Translations under genes and position numbers: made by a program
Shown here: piece after piece, positions 15,701 to 21,295 of the stretch
How the letters are laid out: every line of letters starts with the position of its first letter
How positions within the stretch are numbered: the stretch's first letter is position 1
Assembly (NCBI RefSeq): GCF_000350225.1
Contig: NW_005179045.1
Coordinates: 17,179 to 40,148 of the forward strand
DNA: 22,970 nucleotides
Reading direction: 5' to 3'
DNA from: Chondrus crispus
Lineage: Eukaryota; Rhodophyta; Florideophyceae; Gigartinales; Gigartinaceae
Notes under the pieces: generated by a model
The model's database searches: none
Seen by the model: only the letters and a program-made list of their open reading frames with translations
What the model was told of the DNA's origin: nothing

Positions 15701-17001
15701 AGCAGACCACGCTGGTTGTTGAAGTCGAGCCCGACCGTCCAGAACCGCCTCCCGCCCCCACGATTGATCCGGTAACAGGCGACAACGTGATTAGCAACGA
15801 GGAGCGAGCGCAAGGTGTCACCGTGACCGGTGCTGCTGCTTCTGGTGCGCGTGTCCAGGTGACCTGGGGGACGACCACATTAGAAGCGGCTGTTAATGAG
15901 GCCTCTCGATGGGCGACAACGTTCAGTCGGGAACAATTGCCGGGGGAGGGGACTTGGACGATTCGCGCAAAGGCTTCGAATGGGAGGGGCACGAGTGATG
16001 AAGTCGTGCAATCGGTTGTAGTTGACCCCGAGCCTCCGGTCATTCCACTGCCAAACACGCCAACGCTAACCTCGGTGAGCGGTGATGATCAAGTCACAAT
16101 GCTCGAGAGACGTTCTGCTGTGTTGGTAGTTGGCACCGCCGATCCAGACAACACGGTTGCTGTGAGTTGGGGCGTGACAACGCTAACCACAAAGTCAGAC
16201 ACGAAGGGGCAGTGGCGAGTCGAATTCTCTCCTGAGTCGTTACCAGCGCCCGGGTCGACGACTGTTAGCATCGTCGCTTCAAACGGCGCCGGCACCAGTC
16301 CAGCGGCAACGCGAGAGATTAATATCCTTGCAGCTCCCGCTGCGCCCGTCATCACAGATTACCCGCCCAACCTGCAGCTTCCGATCGAGCAATCGGTTGT
16401 CTTTGAGGGACAAAGCGATGCTAGTTCTGTCGTTGCTACGTGGGGAGATGTCTCGCTGGTTAGTGACGTTCTGAAAGGTCGATGGACAGTGAGCTTTATC
16501 GTGACTGAGGTGCCTGCTGCGGGCGAGACAGTCTTTTCCGTCTATGGATTAGTTGGGGAAACTCGCGGTCCGGAGGCCGCTGTGACGATCGACGTCAGGC
16601 CGTCTCTCCTTGGCTCGATCGAAACGCGAATCGTCGCGCTTGAAAACGAGAACCAAGAACGTTTTTCATCTGGGGGCTTTCTCGGGGAATACGCTGGACC
16701 AGTCACGCTCATTGGGTCAGTGAGTGCGACTTTCGACCCATGTTGCTTTGAAGTACTGGTATTTGCCAATGGGCAGGTACTGGAGGGGGGCGCAATGATT
16801 GAGCCCAACGATGATGGCACTTGGATATGGAGAAAAGAGACTAGTGTTTATGGTGACTTTTTTATGCCAACCACTGATGAGTACTACAGCATAGTCCGCG
16901 ATGTTGGCGGCGCACTGGGGAAGCGGAGTGAAACGTTCACGATAAGCGCGTCTGGGCCGCCAGGCTGCGTCGACCCGATCGAAAATCCGCAGTTCTGCTA
17001 G
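12781..17001 (+). CDS. Large surface lipoprotein with Ig-like repeats
   Basis: 1406 residues. The ATG at 12781 follows AGGAAGGGG; a TTG one codon earlier is also open. A lipoprotein signal ends in the lipobox MLAAC, so the mature protein is anchored through Cys in the outer membrane or on the surface. A Gly/Asp/Glu-rich linker follows. Then comes an N-terminal domain with DYEKNIGITPLTEALYERA, and a central region of roughly 350-680 with short beta-strand units that may be a propeller. Six Ig-like repeats of about 95-100 residues run from about residue 697 to 1280. Repeats carry variants of GVTVTG-A-AG-V-V-W, G-W-V-F and ASN-GTS. The C-terminal domain has a CC pair and a terminal Cys pair. Ig-like lipoproteins of this kind serve adhesion or cell-surface interaction. 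The function is inferred from architecture only. Confidence 0.85.
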   Translation: MIASKFFSFWCVQPSVYRLVQTVVMGLLVTMLAACGAGGESVVSANCKRGLISGFGLDFGDATIGQVREQEGEGGDDGDGGVGNGEGVGIGGSDGQYTNVDVTVELANGRVFGPWPIDSTKGMVTYVHCGGVLPAKITFEGTADDAVYYDEGLQKDASFKGKTRTGLLTDYEKNIGITPLTEALYERAMEIGRQRGVSVGWKDPAIIAQAHTELLGLVNDQLPSLYRLTDLRRLPILLNALNDQTGSESLPATQNGVYAANIAGFALSGAANLPDNAQPALSLADVLVRDIADGQIDLTDVSGNVLGDVGQVPYTFETLWSSVTVGAGTTAVRNGRDELAVEAVPIGYVRSRAAAGSTSPTTETLYVLGSNGVLIANLNPSQNGGQATEPAPNRAFAQLYRFGLEPVVALRRDGKGLLVFPTSWDGSTSFEVSPPSPAVTMVQMLDAGYPVIRMSDGSLFRLQGTTLVPEPTPRGALSYSCRDEYPGALAQSNDSELGTVNGRLCYGLTAANELRAWRPSSAPTGRRVALDRIKQVSSNEQVTVALSSDGSITQLDNDHSVQFRDASGQLVESLSGGETRELISPATDPLLIQSPRICWVRAPFVIGCDRTAYQLEYREYLDSQGRFQGAGPITGLKQLPIPAPVWRPLVNRQITVGEIQLGTDSVFVGTDGLVYDLDGKSLDLPLDGAPQQREDQPPLAPTVGAVAVDDVLDRAEAQQPVVVTGTAQAGSTVQVLLAGRTQEAVVEGTGRWQVSFGPDELPKSDGPITVEVVATNPNGTSEPSRRIINVFLSLPATPTIEPVENDDSVSAVEARDGVTITGSGTAGATIQIVWEGRSKTSTVSAGGTWSATFATDEVPAPADTQVSVSSSNLNGTSETVTRSVQVLPPLPGPPQINTVAGNNRVSSDEAKGGVTIEGTATPGSLVAIDWAGRAKSASTESSGAWAVIYTASEIPQAGTTRVIAKASNRAGESEQTTLVVEVEPDRPEPPPAPTIDPVTGDNVISNEERAQGVTVTGAAASGARVQVTWGTTTLEAAVNEASRWATTFSREQLPGEGTWTIRAKASNGRGTSDEVVQSVVVDPEPPVIPLPNTPTLTSVSGDDQVTMLERRSAVLVVGTADPDNTVAVSWGVTTLTTKSDTKGQWRVEFSPESLPAPGSTTVSIVASNGAGTSPAATREINILAAPAAPVITDYPPNLQLPIEQSVVFEGQSDASSVVATWGDVSLVSDVLKGRWTVSFIVTEVPAAGETVFSVYGLVGETRGPEAAVTIDVRPSLLGSIETRIVALENENQERFSSGGFLGEYAGPVTLIGSVSATFDPCCFEVLVFANGQVLEGGAMIEPNDDGTWIWRKETSVYGDFFMPTTDEYYSIVRDVGGALGKRSETFTISASGPPGCVDPIENPQFC
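14869..16620 (+). repeat. Six in-frame Ig-like domain repeats
   Basis: Protein-level repeats begin near 14869, 15157, 15448, 15748, 16051 and 16336. Each opens with a Pro-rich linker and an acidic patch such as GDDQV or ENDDSV and closes with ASN-GTS-like strands. The sixth has lost the acidic patch and is the most divergent. DNA identity between them is low, so this is old duplication. Confidence 0.75.
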
Positions 17002-17100
17002 GCTTTAAGTTGAAGATAGGCGACCAATGTCATCTTGTCGGTCTCGCCTGCGCGGGAGGTACTCTCGATGGGCAGTGGACTAGCAGCCTAGCTAGTTCAG

Positions 17101-17385
17101 TTAGGTTGGTTGATGTCTATGACGTACGGAGACTGGATTGCATTGCGCGACCGGTTTGGGCGAGTAGGCAGGTAACAAGGCTTCAACTCTGACCATCGGT
17201 TTGCCCGCTTTAGCAACGGCAAATGACTTAACGTTGACCGCTGCGTCAATGCGCCGAGAGAGGAGCGTCTTTGCTTCGTGAATATTGACGGTCTCGCTGA
17301 TTCTGTCCGTACTGACCAAGCAAACTAAGTCTTGTGGGGCGGACCAAGTGTTCATAAATAACCGGGCAGTGTTTGGATTTGACAT
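17101..17385 (-). pseudogene. Phd/YefM-type antitoxin remnant, no toxin partner
   Basis: The middle of this frame carries ETVNIHEAKTLLSR followed by FAVAKAGKPMVRVEAL, the N-terminal DNA-binding signature of Phd/YefM antitoxins (segment about 17173-17301). After that the C-terminal toxin-neutralising part is not recognisable and the frame soon stops. The position where family members begin, just before Ser-Glu-Thr, reads ATC (17301-17299), so the normal start seems lost. The frame stays open upstream to an ATG at 17385, but no ribosome site is visible and that lead is unlike the family. A PIN or Doc toxin should follow at lower coordinates; instead the lipoprotein gene ends there. It is most likely a decayed module whose upstream edge is the dif-like site at 17377. 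Confidence 0.6.
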
Positions 17386-17404
17386 AAGATACGTTATCCG
17401 AAGT
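17377..17404 (-). other. dif-like XerC/XerD site A
   Basis: On the minus strand the 28 bases split into a XerC arm ACTTCGGATAA (17404-17394), a 6-base centre (17393-17388) and a XerD arm TTATGTCAAAT (17387-17377). The XerD arm differs from the Escherichia coli arm TTATGTTAAAT at one base; the XerC arm fits the proteobacterial consensus at 10 of 11. It is the start of a 66-base direct repeat (17377-17442) whose second copy is at 18994-19059. Confidence 0.75.
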
Positions 17405-17442
17405 AAGTGATTGATATTAAGAAAGAAAAAGTGTCACGCGCG
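17377..17442. repeat. 66-base direct repeat, copy A
   Basis: Aligned without gaps to 18994-19059, 55 of 66 bases agree. Five of the 11 differences fall in the 6-base centre of the dif-like site. Outside the site, a 38-base tail with AAGTGATTGATATTAA and TGTCACGCGCG is conserved at 34 of 38. Confidence 0.85.
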
Positions 17443-17468
17443 GGCATTGAATACGTTGTCCAGACCAT

Positions 17469-18231
17469 GGCATTGTTGAGCGATGAAGAAAGCCAGTCAA
17501 TACGTCAATCATCGGTTTCCGCCTGAAGTCATCAGTACAGCTGTTTGGTTGTATCACCGGTTTTCTCTGAGTTTTCGAGACGTCGAAGATCTGATGGCTC
17601 ACCGAGGAGTGACCGTTTCCTACGAGACAGTTCGTCGGTGGTGTCTGAAATTCGGGCCTGGCTATCAACGCGCGCTGAAGCGGCGCGAAGCCAAGGGTTC
17701 TGATCGCTGGTGTGTCGATGAAGTTTTTCTGAAGATCAACGGTGACTACCTATATCTTTGGCAAGCCGTCGACCAGGACGGAGATGTTCTTGATGTCTTA
17801 GTCCAGCCTCGACGTAACCGTGTAGCAGCTGAGCGCTTCTTCCGTAAGATTTTGCAGAGACAGGGCAGGGCGCCTCGAATCGTAGTGACGGACGGGCTTA
17901 GCAGTTATCCAGCCGCGATCCGGGCAGTGCGACCCAAAGCAGAACACGACACGCGGTGTTATGCCAATAATCGTGCGGAGAATTCGCATCAGGCAACTCG
18001 AAGAAAGGAGCGTCAAATGCAGCGGTTCAAATCAGCCGATCAGGCGCAACGATTTCTCTCTTTACATGCGAGCGTGAACAATCTGTTCCGTTACGGACGA
18101 CATTTATTGAGAGCGGAAAATCATCGGACGTTACGTCAAAGAGCGTTTTCCATTTGGTCAGAGATTGCTGGTATGTAGTGGATGTGGAACCTCTAGTTTT
18201 ATAGAGCCAGCTGGAACAAGGTGACAAAGCC
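17469..18231 (+). mobile_element. IS6-family insertion sequence
   Basis: It holds one intact DDE transposase gene. Proposed ends are GGCATTGTTG at 17469 and, on the minus strand, GGCTTTGTCA ending at 18231; 7 of 10 bases agree and both resemble IS6-family termini. The length of about 763 bases fits the family. No 8-base target duplication is seen, so it may have been trimmed, or one end may be misplaced. Confidence 0.6.
17483..18178 (+). CDS. IS6-family DDE transposase
   Basis: 231 residues from ATG; an in-frame TGA lies two codons upstream, so no longer start is possible. The N-terminal HTH region reads FPPEVISTAVWLYHRFSLSFRDVEDLM and then VSYETVRRWCLKFG. The catalytic triad is visible: Asp in CVDEVFLKING, Asp in VVTDGLSSY, and Glu in NNRAENSHQ. 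The C-terminal RRKERQMQRFKSADQAQRFLS is typical of IS6/IS26 relatives. The usual extra segment before NNRAE is slightly altered (RCYANNRAE), but the length is normal. It should be active. It carries no cargo of its own and sits inside the dif-flanked module, upstream of and opposed to the RHH/PIN operon. Confidence 0.92.
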   Translation: MKKASQYVNHRFPPEVISTAVWLYHRFSLSFRDVEDLMAHRGVTVSYETVRRWCLKFGPGYQRALKRREAKGSDRWCVDEVFLKINGDYLYLWQAVDQDGDVLDVLVQPRRNRVAAERFFRKILQRQGRAPRIVVTDGLSSYPAAIRAVRPKAEHDTRCYANNRAENSHQATRRKERQMQRFKSADQAQRFLSLHASVNNLFRYGRHLLRAENHRTLRQRAFSIWSEIAGM

Positions 18232-18276
18232 CCCCGAAGTAGTGGACGCCAGCTCAAGCCGACCGCGCAAGTGAGT

Positions 18277-18495
18277 CTATTGATCGGTTGCGTCAGCTTT
18301 TTCGAGAAGTTCTAGTGCTCGACTGGGGTCACCCGCCGCGGCGCGAGTTTCAAAGCGCACCCGAGCATCATAGTTAGCGAGCGCAACAGTCGCTAGCTCA
18401 TCCATTAACTTGTTGACGCTGATTTGGTTCGAGCGTGCGAGCGCCTTTAAGCGCTCATGCTTGTCATCAGGTAATCGAATCGTCAACGTGGACAT
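18277..18495 (-). CDS. Ribbon-helix-helix antitoxin
   Basis: 72 residues from the ATG at 18495, set by the strong ribosome site GGAGGAG five bases upstream; a start six codons earlier would destroy that spacing. The N-terminus MSTLTIRLPDDKHERLKALAR followed by ISVNKLMDELATVAL is a ribbon-helix-helix DNA-binding fold; the C-terminal part is the likely toxin-binding tail. Its start overlaps the end of the PIN gene by 13 bases, so the order is toxin first, antitoxin second, the reverse of most type II modules. Its own efficient ribosome site may keep antitoxin in excess. It probably binds the palindrome at 18924-18943 to repress the operon. Confidence 0.82.
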   Translation of the reverse strand: MSTLTIRLPDDKHERLKALARSNQISVNKLMDELATVALANYDARVRFETRAAAGDPSRALELLEKADATDQ

Positions 18496-18917
18496 GGAAA
18501 CTCCTCCAGGCACTGTTCAGGGGTTAAAACTTTCAAGTTCGGAAATTTCAGTTCGCCGCGAGCCACGTCGCGAAGATTGCGCGTGACGATTGCATCGGCC
18601 TGAGCGGCGATCGCCAATTCAATCAAGTGATTGTCAGCCTCATCGGGTAAATTCGGGCGCCACCCAAAGAACACTTCGATCCATTGGCACTGGTGCAAAA
18701 ACCCGTTGAAGACTTCCTCGCGTTCGTTGGCGGGCAAGACCGCGTCAGCAAAAAGCGCCTCACGGCCCAAGACCTCTTCGTACTCGGCAAAAAGCGCTGG
18801 GCCGAGGACCGGCAGATATTGCCCCGTCAGACAGGCTCTGACGACCGTCCGGGCGCTACCACCACCGCGCAGCAGGGCGGCCACTAGGATGTTGGTATCG
18901 AGCACGATCGTTGGCAT
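18483..18917 (-). CDS. PIN-domain toxin of a type II toxin-antitoxin pair
   Basis: 144 residues from the ATG at 18917; the frame extends nine codons further, but those codons overlap the operator and promoter. It matches the group annotated as putative toxin component, PIN family. The N-terminal strand holds Asp7 (VLDTNI). Acidic residues near 46-48, Asp95 (in PDEADNHLIELA) and Asp117 complete the PIN metal site. Such proteins are Mg-dependent RNases that cut RNA and stop growth until neutralised. The length is normal and the frame is intact. There is no ribosome site before the ATG; a -10 box ends five bases upstream, so the mRNA may be leaderless. The RHH antitoxin gene follows with overlap. 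Confidence 0.82.
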   Translation of the reverse strand: MPTIVLDTNILVAALLRGGGSARTVVRACLTGQYLPVLGPALFAEYEEVLGREALFADAVLPANEREEVFNGFLHQCQWIEVFFGWRPNLPDEADNHLIELAIAAQADAIVTRNLRDVARGELKFPNLKVLTPEQCLEEFPCPR

Positions 18918-18923
18918 GCACAA

Positions 18924-18943
18924 TGATAGCGTATATGCTATCA
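18924..18943 (-). promoter_or_regulatory. Operator/promoter palindrome of the RHH/PIN operon
   Basis: TGATAGCGTATATGCTATCA is symmetric at 18 of 20 positions, with perfect 7-base arms. On the minus strand it overlaps a -10 box TATCAT (18928-18923), with TTTTCA 17 bases further upstream as a weak -35. The toxin ATG lies five bases past the -10. This is the classic place for an autorepressing antitoxin. Confidence 0.65.
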
Positions 18944-18993
18944 AATGAAAAGAGTTACCGGACTAGTAAGATCCTAAGTGCCCTCCGTATCTT

Positions 18994-19021
18994 ATTTGAC
19001 ATAACTAATATTATGCGCAGT
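18994..19021 (-). other. dif-like XerC/XerD site B
   Basis: On the minus strand: XerC arm ACTGCGCATAA (19021-19011), 6-base centre (19010-19005), XerD arm TTATGTCAAAT (19004-18994). Compared with Escherichia coli dif (arms GGTGCGCATAA and TTATGTTAAAT), 9 and 10 of 11 bases agree. It has the same orientation as site A, so recombination between them would excise a 1617-base circle carrying the IS6 element and the RHH/PIN operon. Confidence 0.8.
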
Positions 19022-19059
19022 AAGTGATTGATATTAATCAAGAAAACTTGTCACGCGCG
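18994..19059. repeat. 66-base direct repeat, copy B
   Basis: Second copy of 17377-17442, 1617 bases away and in the same direction. After it, 19060-19270 holds no gene I can support. Confidence 0.85.
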
Positions 19060-19270
19060 CAGTCGTAGCTCCATTGATCATACGGTATGCGACGGGAATG
19101 GCTTGGCCCGTTCCGGTAGTCAGTCTAGCCGGCAGGCAGGCAAGGACACACCCGTGAATTCGCCTAAGCAGGTCTTGGTTTGTTCGTTGCGCAGACTTCT
19201 CTTATTGCATAGCAGACGGTAAAGCCACTTGGCTCGGCGCCTTCGCATCTCAATCACGCAACGCGATTTG

Positions 19271-19666
19271 CTAGTGCAGTACCTCGACGTTACCGTGATG
19301 CCCCGGAATGCTGCCAAGTGCTTTGTCGCATGTCAGCAAGGTAGCGCCAAGTGTTTCGCTCAGGACAAGATAAGCGGCATCGTAAGCGGTTGCGTTGCTT
19401 CGCAGAGCCCAGATGCCGGTCAAAAGCAACTGGTGCGGGTACCGAGTCAACGGTAAGTCGGCAAGATCCTCAAAGGCAAGTTCAGCACGCTGGGCGTCGA
19501 TGTCGTTTCGACGAACCGAGCGACGTAATACCTGGGCAATCTCAACGTCGATTAAATGGGGCGCGTGAAGAGATTGATCCGGTTCGAATACCCGTGCAGC
19601 GACCCGGTCAGCTAGCCGTGAATTGAGCAAGAGTTCGAGCGCGGCCGATGCGTCCAACACGATCAT
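19271..19666 (-). CDS. vapC: VapC-type PIN-domain toxin
   Basis: 131 residues. The ATG overlaps the antitoxin stop as ATGA. All four acidic residues of the PIN active site are visible: Asp5 (IVLDASAALELL), Glu42 (DVEIAQVLRR), Asp96 (ATAYDAAYL) and Asp114 (LLTCDKALG). VapC enzymes are RNases that cleave tRNA or rRNA; the target here is unknown. The length is normal and the frame is intact, so this should be a working toxin controlled by the upstream FitA-type antitoxin. The gene ends 211 bases from the 66-base repeat copy B. Confidence 0.9.
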   Translation of the reverse strand: MIVLDASAALELLLNSRLADRVAARVFEPDQSLHAPHLIDVEIAQVLRRSVRRNDIDAQRAELAFEDLADLPLTRYPHQLLLTGIWALRSNATAYDAAYLVLSETLGATLLTCDKALGSIPGHHGNVEVLH

Positions 19667-19893
19667 CGCGCGTTGCGTTCCGAGCGGACGGTATCAGCCA
19701 GTGATTCGTGCCCCTGGAAAGCGGCCCGCGAAGCCAGACGATCTCGAAGCTCTGCCGGGCTGGGGCGATCCGCTAATGCCTGGACCTCACGCAATAGAAA
19801 CTCAGACAACGACAGGCCTTCGAGCGCCGCCTTCGCTTTCAATTTGCGGTGCACGTCGTCAGGCACGTGCCGAATTTGAATCATGGATCCCAT
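19663..19893 (-). CDS. vapB: FitA/VapB-type antitoxin
   Basis: 76 residues from the ATG at 19893 (MGSMIQIRHVPDD); an ATG three codons later is also possible. The ribbon-helix-helix IQIRHVPDDVHRKLKAKAA followed by LSLSEFLLREV is typical of the FitA group. The C-terminal tail contains SPAELRDRLASRA, which family members use to fill the toxin active site. Stop and toxin start overlap by four bases. No ribosome site precedes either ATG. A -35 TTGACA and a -10 CATCAT with a 17-base spacer place the transcript start at about the ATG, suggesting a leaderless mRNA. Confidence 0.88.
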   Translation of the reverse strand: MGSMIQIRHVPDDVHRKLKAKAALEGLSLSEFLLREVQALADRPSPAELRDRLASRAAFQGHESLADTVRSERNAR

Positions 19894-19899
19894 GTGCCA

Positions 19900-19938
19900 A
19901 TGATGTTTGCATGTGCAGAACATGTCAAGTGTTTGACA
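19900..19938 (-). promoter_or_regulatory. Promoter and operator of the vapBC operon
   Basis: The minus strand has TTGACA (19928-19923), 17 bases, then CATCAT (19905-19900), six bases before the ATG at 19893. The -35 is one half of a perfect palindrome, TGTCAA and TTGACA around GTGT (19923-19938), a likely binding site for the VapB dimer. The stretch CATCATTGGCACATG closely resembles TATCATTGTGCATG before the PIN gene at 18917. Confidence 0.6.
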
Positions 19939-19951
19939 ACAATCTGTTCTA

Positions 19952-19979
19952 ATTCGACATGATGCTTACAAGGCATACT
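19952..19979 (-). other. Possible degenerate dif-like site C
   Basis: The XerD-like arm (19952-19962, ATTCGACATGA as read on the plus strand) agrees with sites A and B at 9 of 11. The XerC arm is poor (5 of 11 against site B), and 9 of the next 14 bases of the 66-base repeat agree. It lies 59 bases before the vapB start, close to the 77 bases between site B and the PIN gene. It is probably inactive if real. Confidence 0.3.
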
Positions 19980-20074
19980 AACCTATTGAATTTCATGGGA
20001 AATAAGGCCAATTTTAGGGCTCACCGATTAACTTTGATCTCCCCATCGATCGCTAGGTCGATCCAGGCACACGA

Positions 20075-20102
20075 GTTTCGTATACGCTAATTTCGTGTAC
20101 AT
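20075..20102 (+). promoter_or_regulatory. Repeat region before the fourth antitoxin gene
   Basis: TTTCGTATAC (20076-20085) and TTTCGTGTAC (20091-20100) repeat with a 15-base period, and ACACGA/TCGTGT form outer inverted arms. It is a likely operator of the gene at 20117. The same 28 bases also fit a reversed, degraded dif pattern (XerC half 9 of 11, XerD half 6 of 11), which I cannot separate from chance. Confidence 0.35.
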
Positions 20103-20116
20103 AGCTGGGCAGCTGA

Positions 20117-20338
20117 ATGAAGAAAATCACCTTAAGCGCTGACGAAACGCTGATTGAAGCAGCCCACGCGCGCGCACGGGAAGAGCAAACAACGCTGAAT
20201 GAACAATTTCGACGATGGTTGACCGTTTATGTGCACCAACGCGACCGCGCATTGCAATACGACGCCGCGATCAGCGAACTGCGCGGAAAACTGCGCGTCG
20301 GCGAATCTCCGTCGCGCGAGGGTATGAGCGAGCGCTGA
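20117..20338 (+). CDS. VapB-like antitoxin
   Basis: 73 residues from ATG with no clear ribosome site. The sequence MKKITLSADETLIEAAHARA followed by TTLNEQFRRWL is a short ribbon-helix-helix-type antitoxin start, and the C-terminal SELRGKLRVGESPSREGM is typical of antitoxins that sit just before a PIN toxin gene. The frame is intact. It is the only plus-strand toxin-antitoxin module in the array. The toxin that should follow, starting inside the last codons, is broken, so this is an antitoxin without a working partner. It may still neutralise related toxins. Confidence 0.75.
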   Translation: MKKITLSADETLIEAAHARAREEQTTLNEQFRRWLTVYVHQRDRALQYDAAISELRGKLRVGESPSREGMSER

Positions 20339-20600
20339 GCGCTTTGAAGATACCAACCTCTTTGTTTATCAGTTGGACCGTCGCAATCCAACGAAGCCTG
20401 ATAGGGCTGATGCACTGATTCCCGATGCGGTTGTCAACGGGACAGGCTGCACTGTCTATCAGATCGCTCAGGATTGCTTGAACGTGATTGTCGTCAGGCT
20501 CAGGTCCCCTTGACGCCAGCGCAATCAACTTCTTATCTCGACAAGGTGTTATCGCCGCTTTTGCAAGTACACACCAGTATTATTTTCGTTGACGATGGTG
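20324..20600 (+). pseudogene. Broken VapC-type PIN toxin gene
   Basis: PIN homology appears in two frames. The first piece contains DTNLFVYQLD, the N-terminal strand with its catalytic Asp, and later VYQIAQDCLNVI with the position of the conserved Glu. The second piece, in another frame from about 20488, contains QAQVPLTPAQ. Two lesions are visible: a 7-base tandem duplication GAGCGCT at about 20329-20342, right after the presumptive start at 20324, and a one-base shift near 20486-20495. The C-terminal half, with the last metal ligands, is not recognisable. Loss of the toxin beside an intact antitoxin is the usual direction of decay. From about 20600 to 20699 I see nothing I can name. Confidence 0.7.
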
Positions 20601-20699
20601 ACAAACGTCGAGAGGTTTCGCCGTCGTGTTTAGCGCGTGACCAGTCATCCATAGATGGGTCAGTAAAATGGTGAACCTCAGCCCCATTGGCGACACCCG

Positions 20700-21197
20700 A
20701 TGACCTTCATTGCCGCCACCCACCTGGCCTCTGCTATTCGAATGACTGAAACACTCGACTTTCAGGCAAAGGAGCGACTCTGTGATGAGATCTATCATTC
20801 GCAGCCGACCTTGTTGTCGTCCGTGCTGGCGCTTACCAAGGCCGACGTCCCGGTTCAGTATTTGGATTTGCTCATCGATCTATTGATCGTTGTTCACTTG
20901 CCCTTGAAGTTCTCGACAATAGAACTTGCGACTATTACCGATCAAGAGCATGAGGCTCAAATTGAACGATTTGCATCAGCCGTTAGATTTTCTAAAGGAC
21001 TGCAGCCGGAACAAATTGGACAGTCGATTAGTCAGTACGAGGGGTTTGTCCAAGAACCCTGGCTCATGGCCCACATCACGAAGCTGATAGCCGATAGCGG
21101 CATCCTTGAAGATCCCAGTCCTGCTGTCAATCAGGTGATCCTGGCTGCCTATGGGATTTTGGCATGCATCGCAAACGCAAAACGAGCTCAGGCCTAA
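20700..21197 (+). CDS. Hypothetical protein, unknown family
   Basis: 165 residues from ATG; there is no ribosome site, and an internal ATG at residue 15 is also possible. The sequence is mainly helical, soluble and Leu/Ile-rich, without signal peptide or membrane segment. Noticeable parts are LDLLIDLLIVVHLPLKFSTIEL and a C-terminal VNQVILAAYGILACIANAK. I do not recognise the family. It sits between the dead toxin and the primase-helicase gene on the same strand, with a 98-base gap to the latter, so it could be co-transcribed with it. Codon use looks normal for the window. Confidence 0.5.
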   Translation: MTFIAATHLASAIRMTETLDFQAKERLCDEIYHSQPTLLSSVLALTKADVPVQYLDLLIDLLIVVHLPLKFSTIELATITDQEHEAQIERFASAVRFSKGLQPEQIGQSISQYEGFVQEPWLMAHITKLIADSGILEDPSPAVNQVILAAYGILACIANAKRAQA

Positions 21198-21295
21198 ACA
21201 AGCCGAGGCCTAAGGGTTCAGTCGCCAGCGAAATTTGCGTGGCCGACGAAAGGGTCTTGGCCAGTCAGCTCATGGTCATCGCATAAGCTCTTGGT

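Noticed and set aside
14865..16820. Several minus-strand open frames of 90-144 codons
   Set aside because: All are antisense to the Ig-like repeats; Thr/Ser/Val-rich shadows repeat with the same period as the sense repeats.
17079..17096. ACTAGC/GCTAGT hairpin as terminator of the lipoprotein gene
   Set aside because: Only six pairs, with no T-run after it; too weak to list as a terminator.
17377..19059. Integron attC sites flanking the TA cassettes
   Set aside because: The repeats lack the paired RYYYAAC and GTTRRRY core sites, and the best match is to dif arms with a variable 6-base centre.
19060..19270. Small open frames between repeat copy B and vapC
   Set aside because: No family resemblance, no ribosome sites, and they overlap on both strands.
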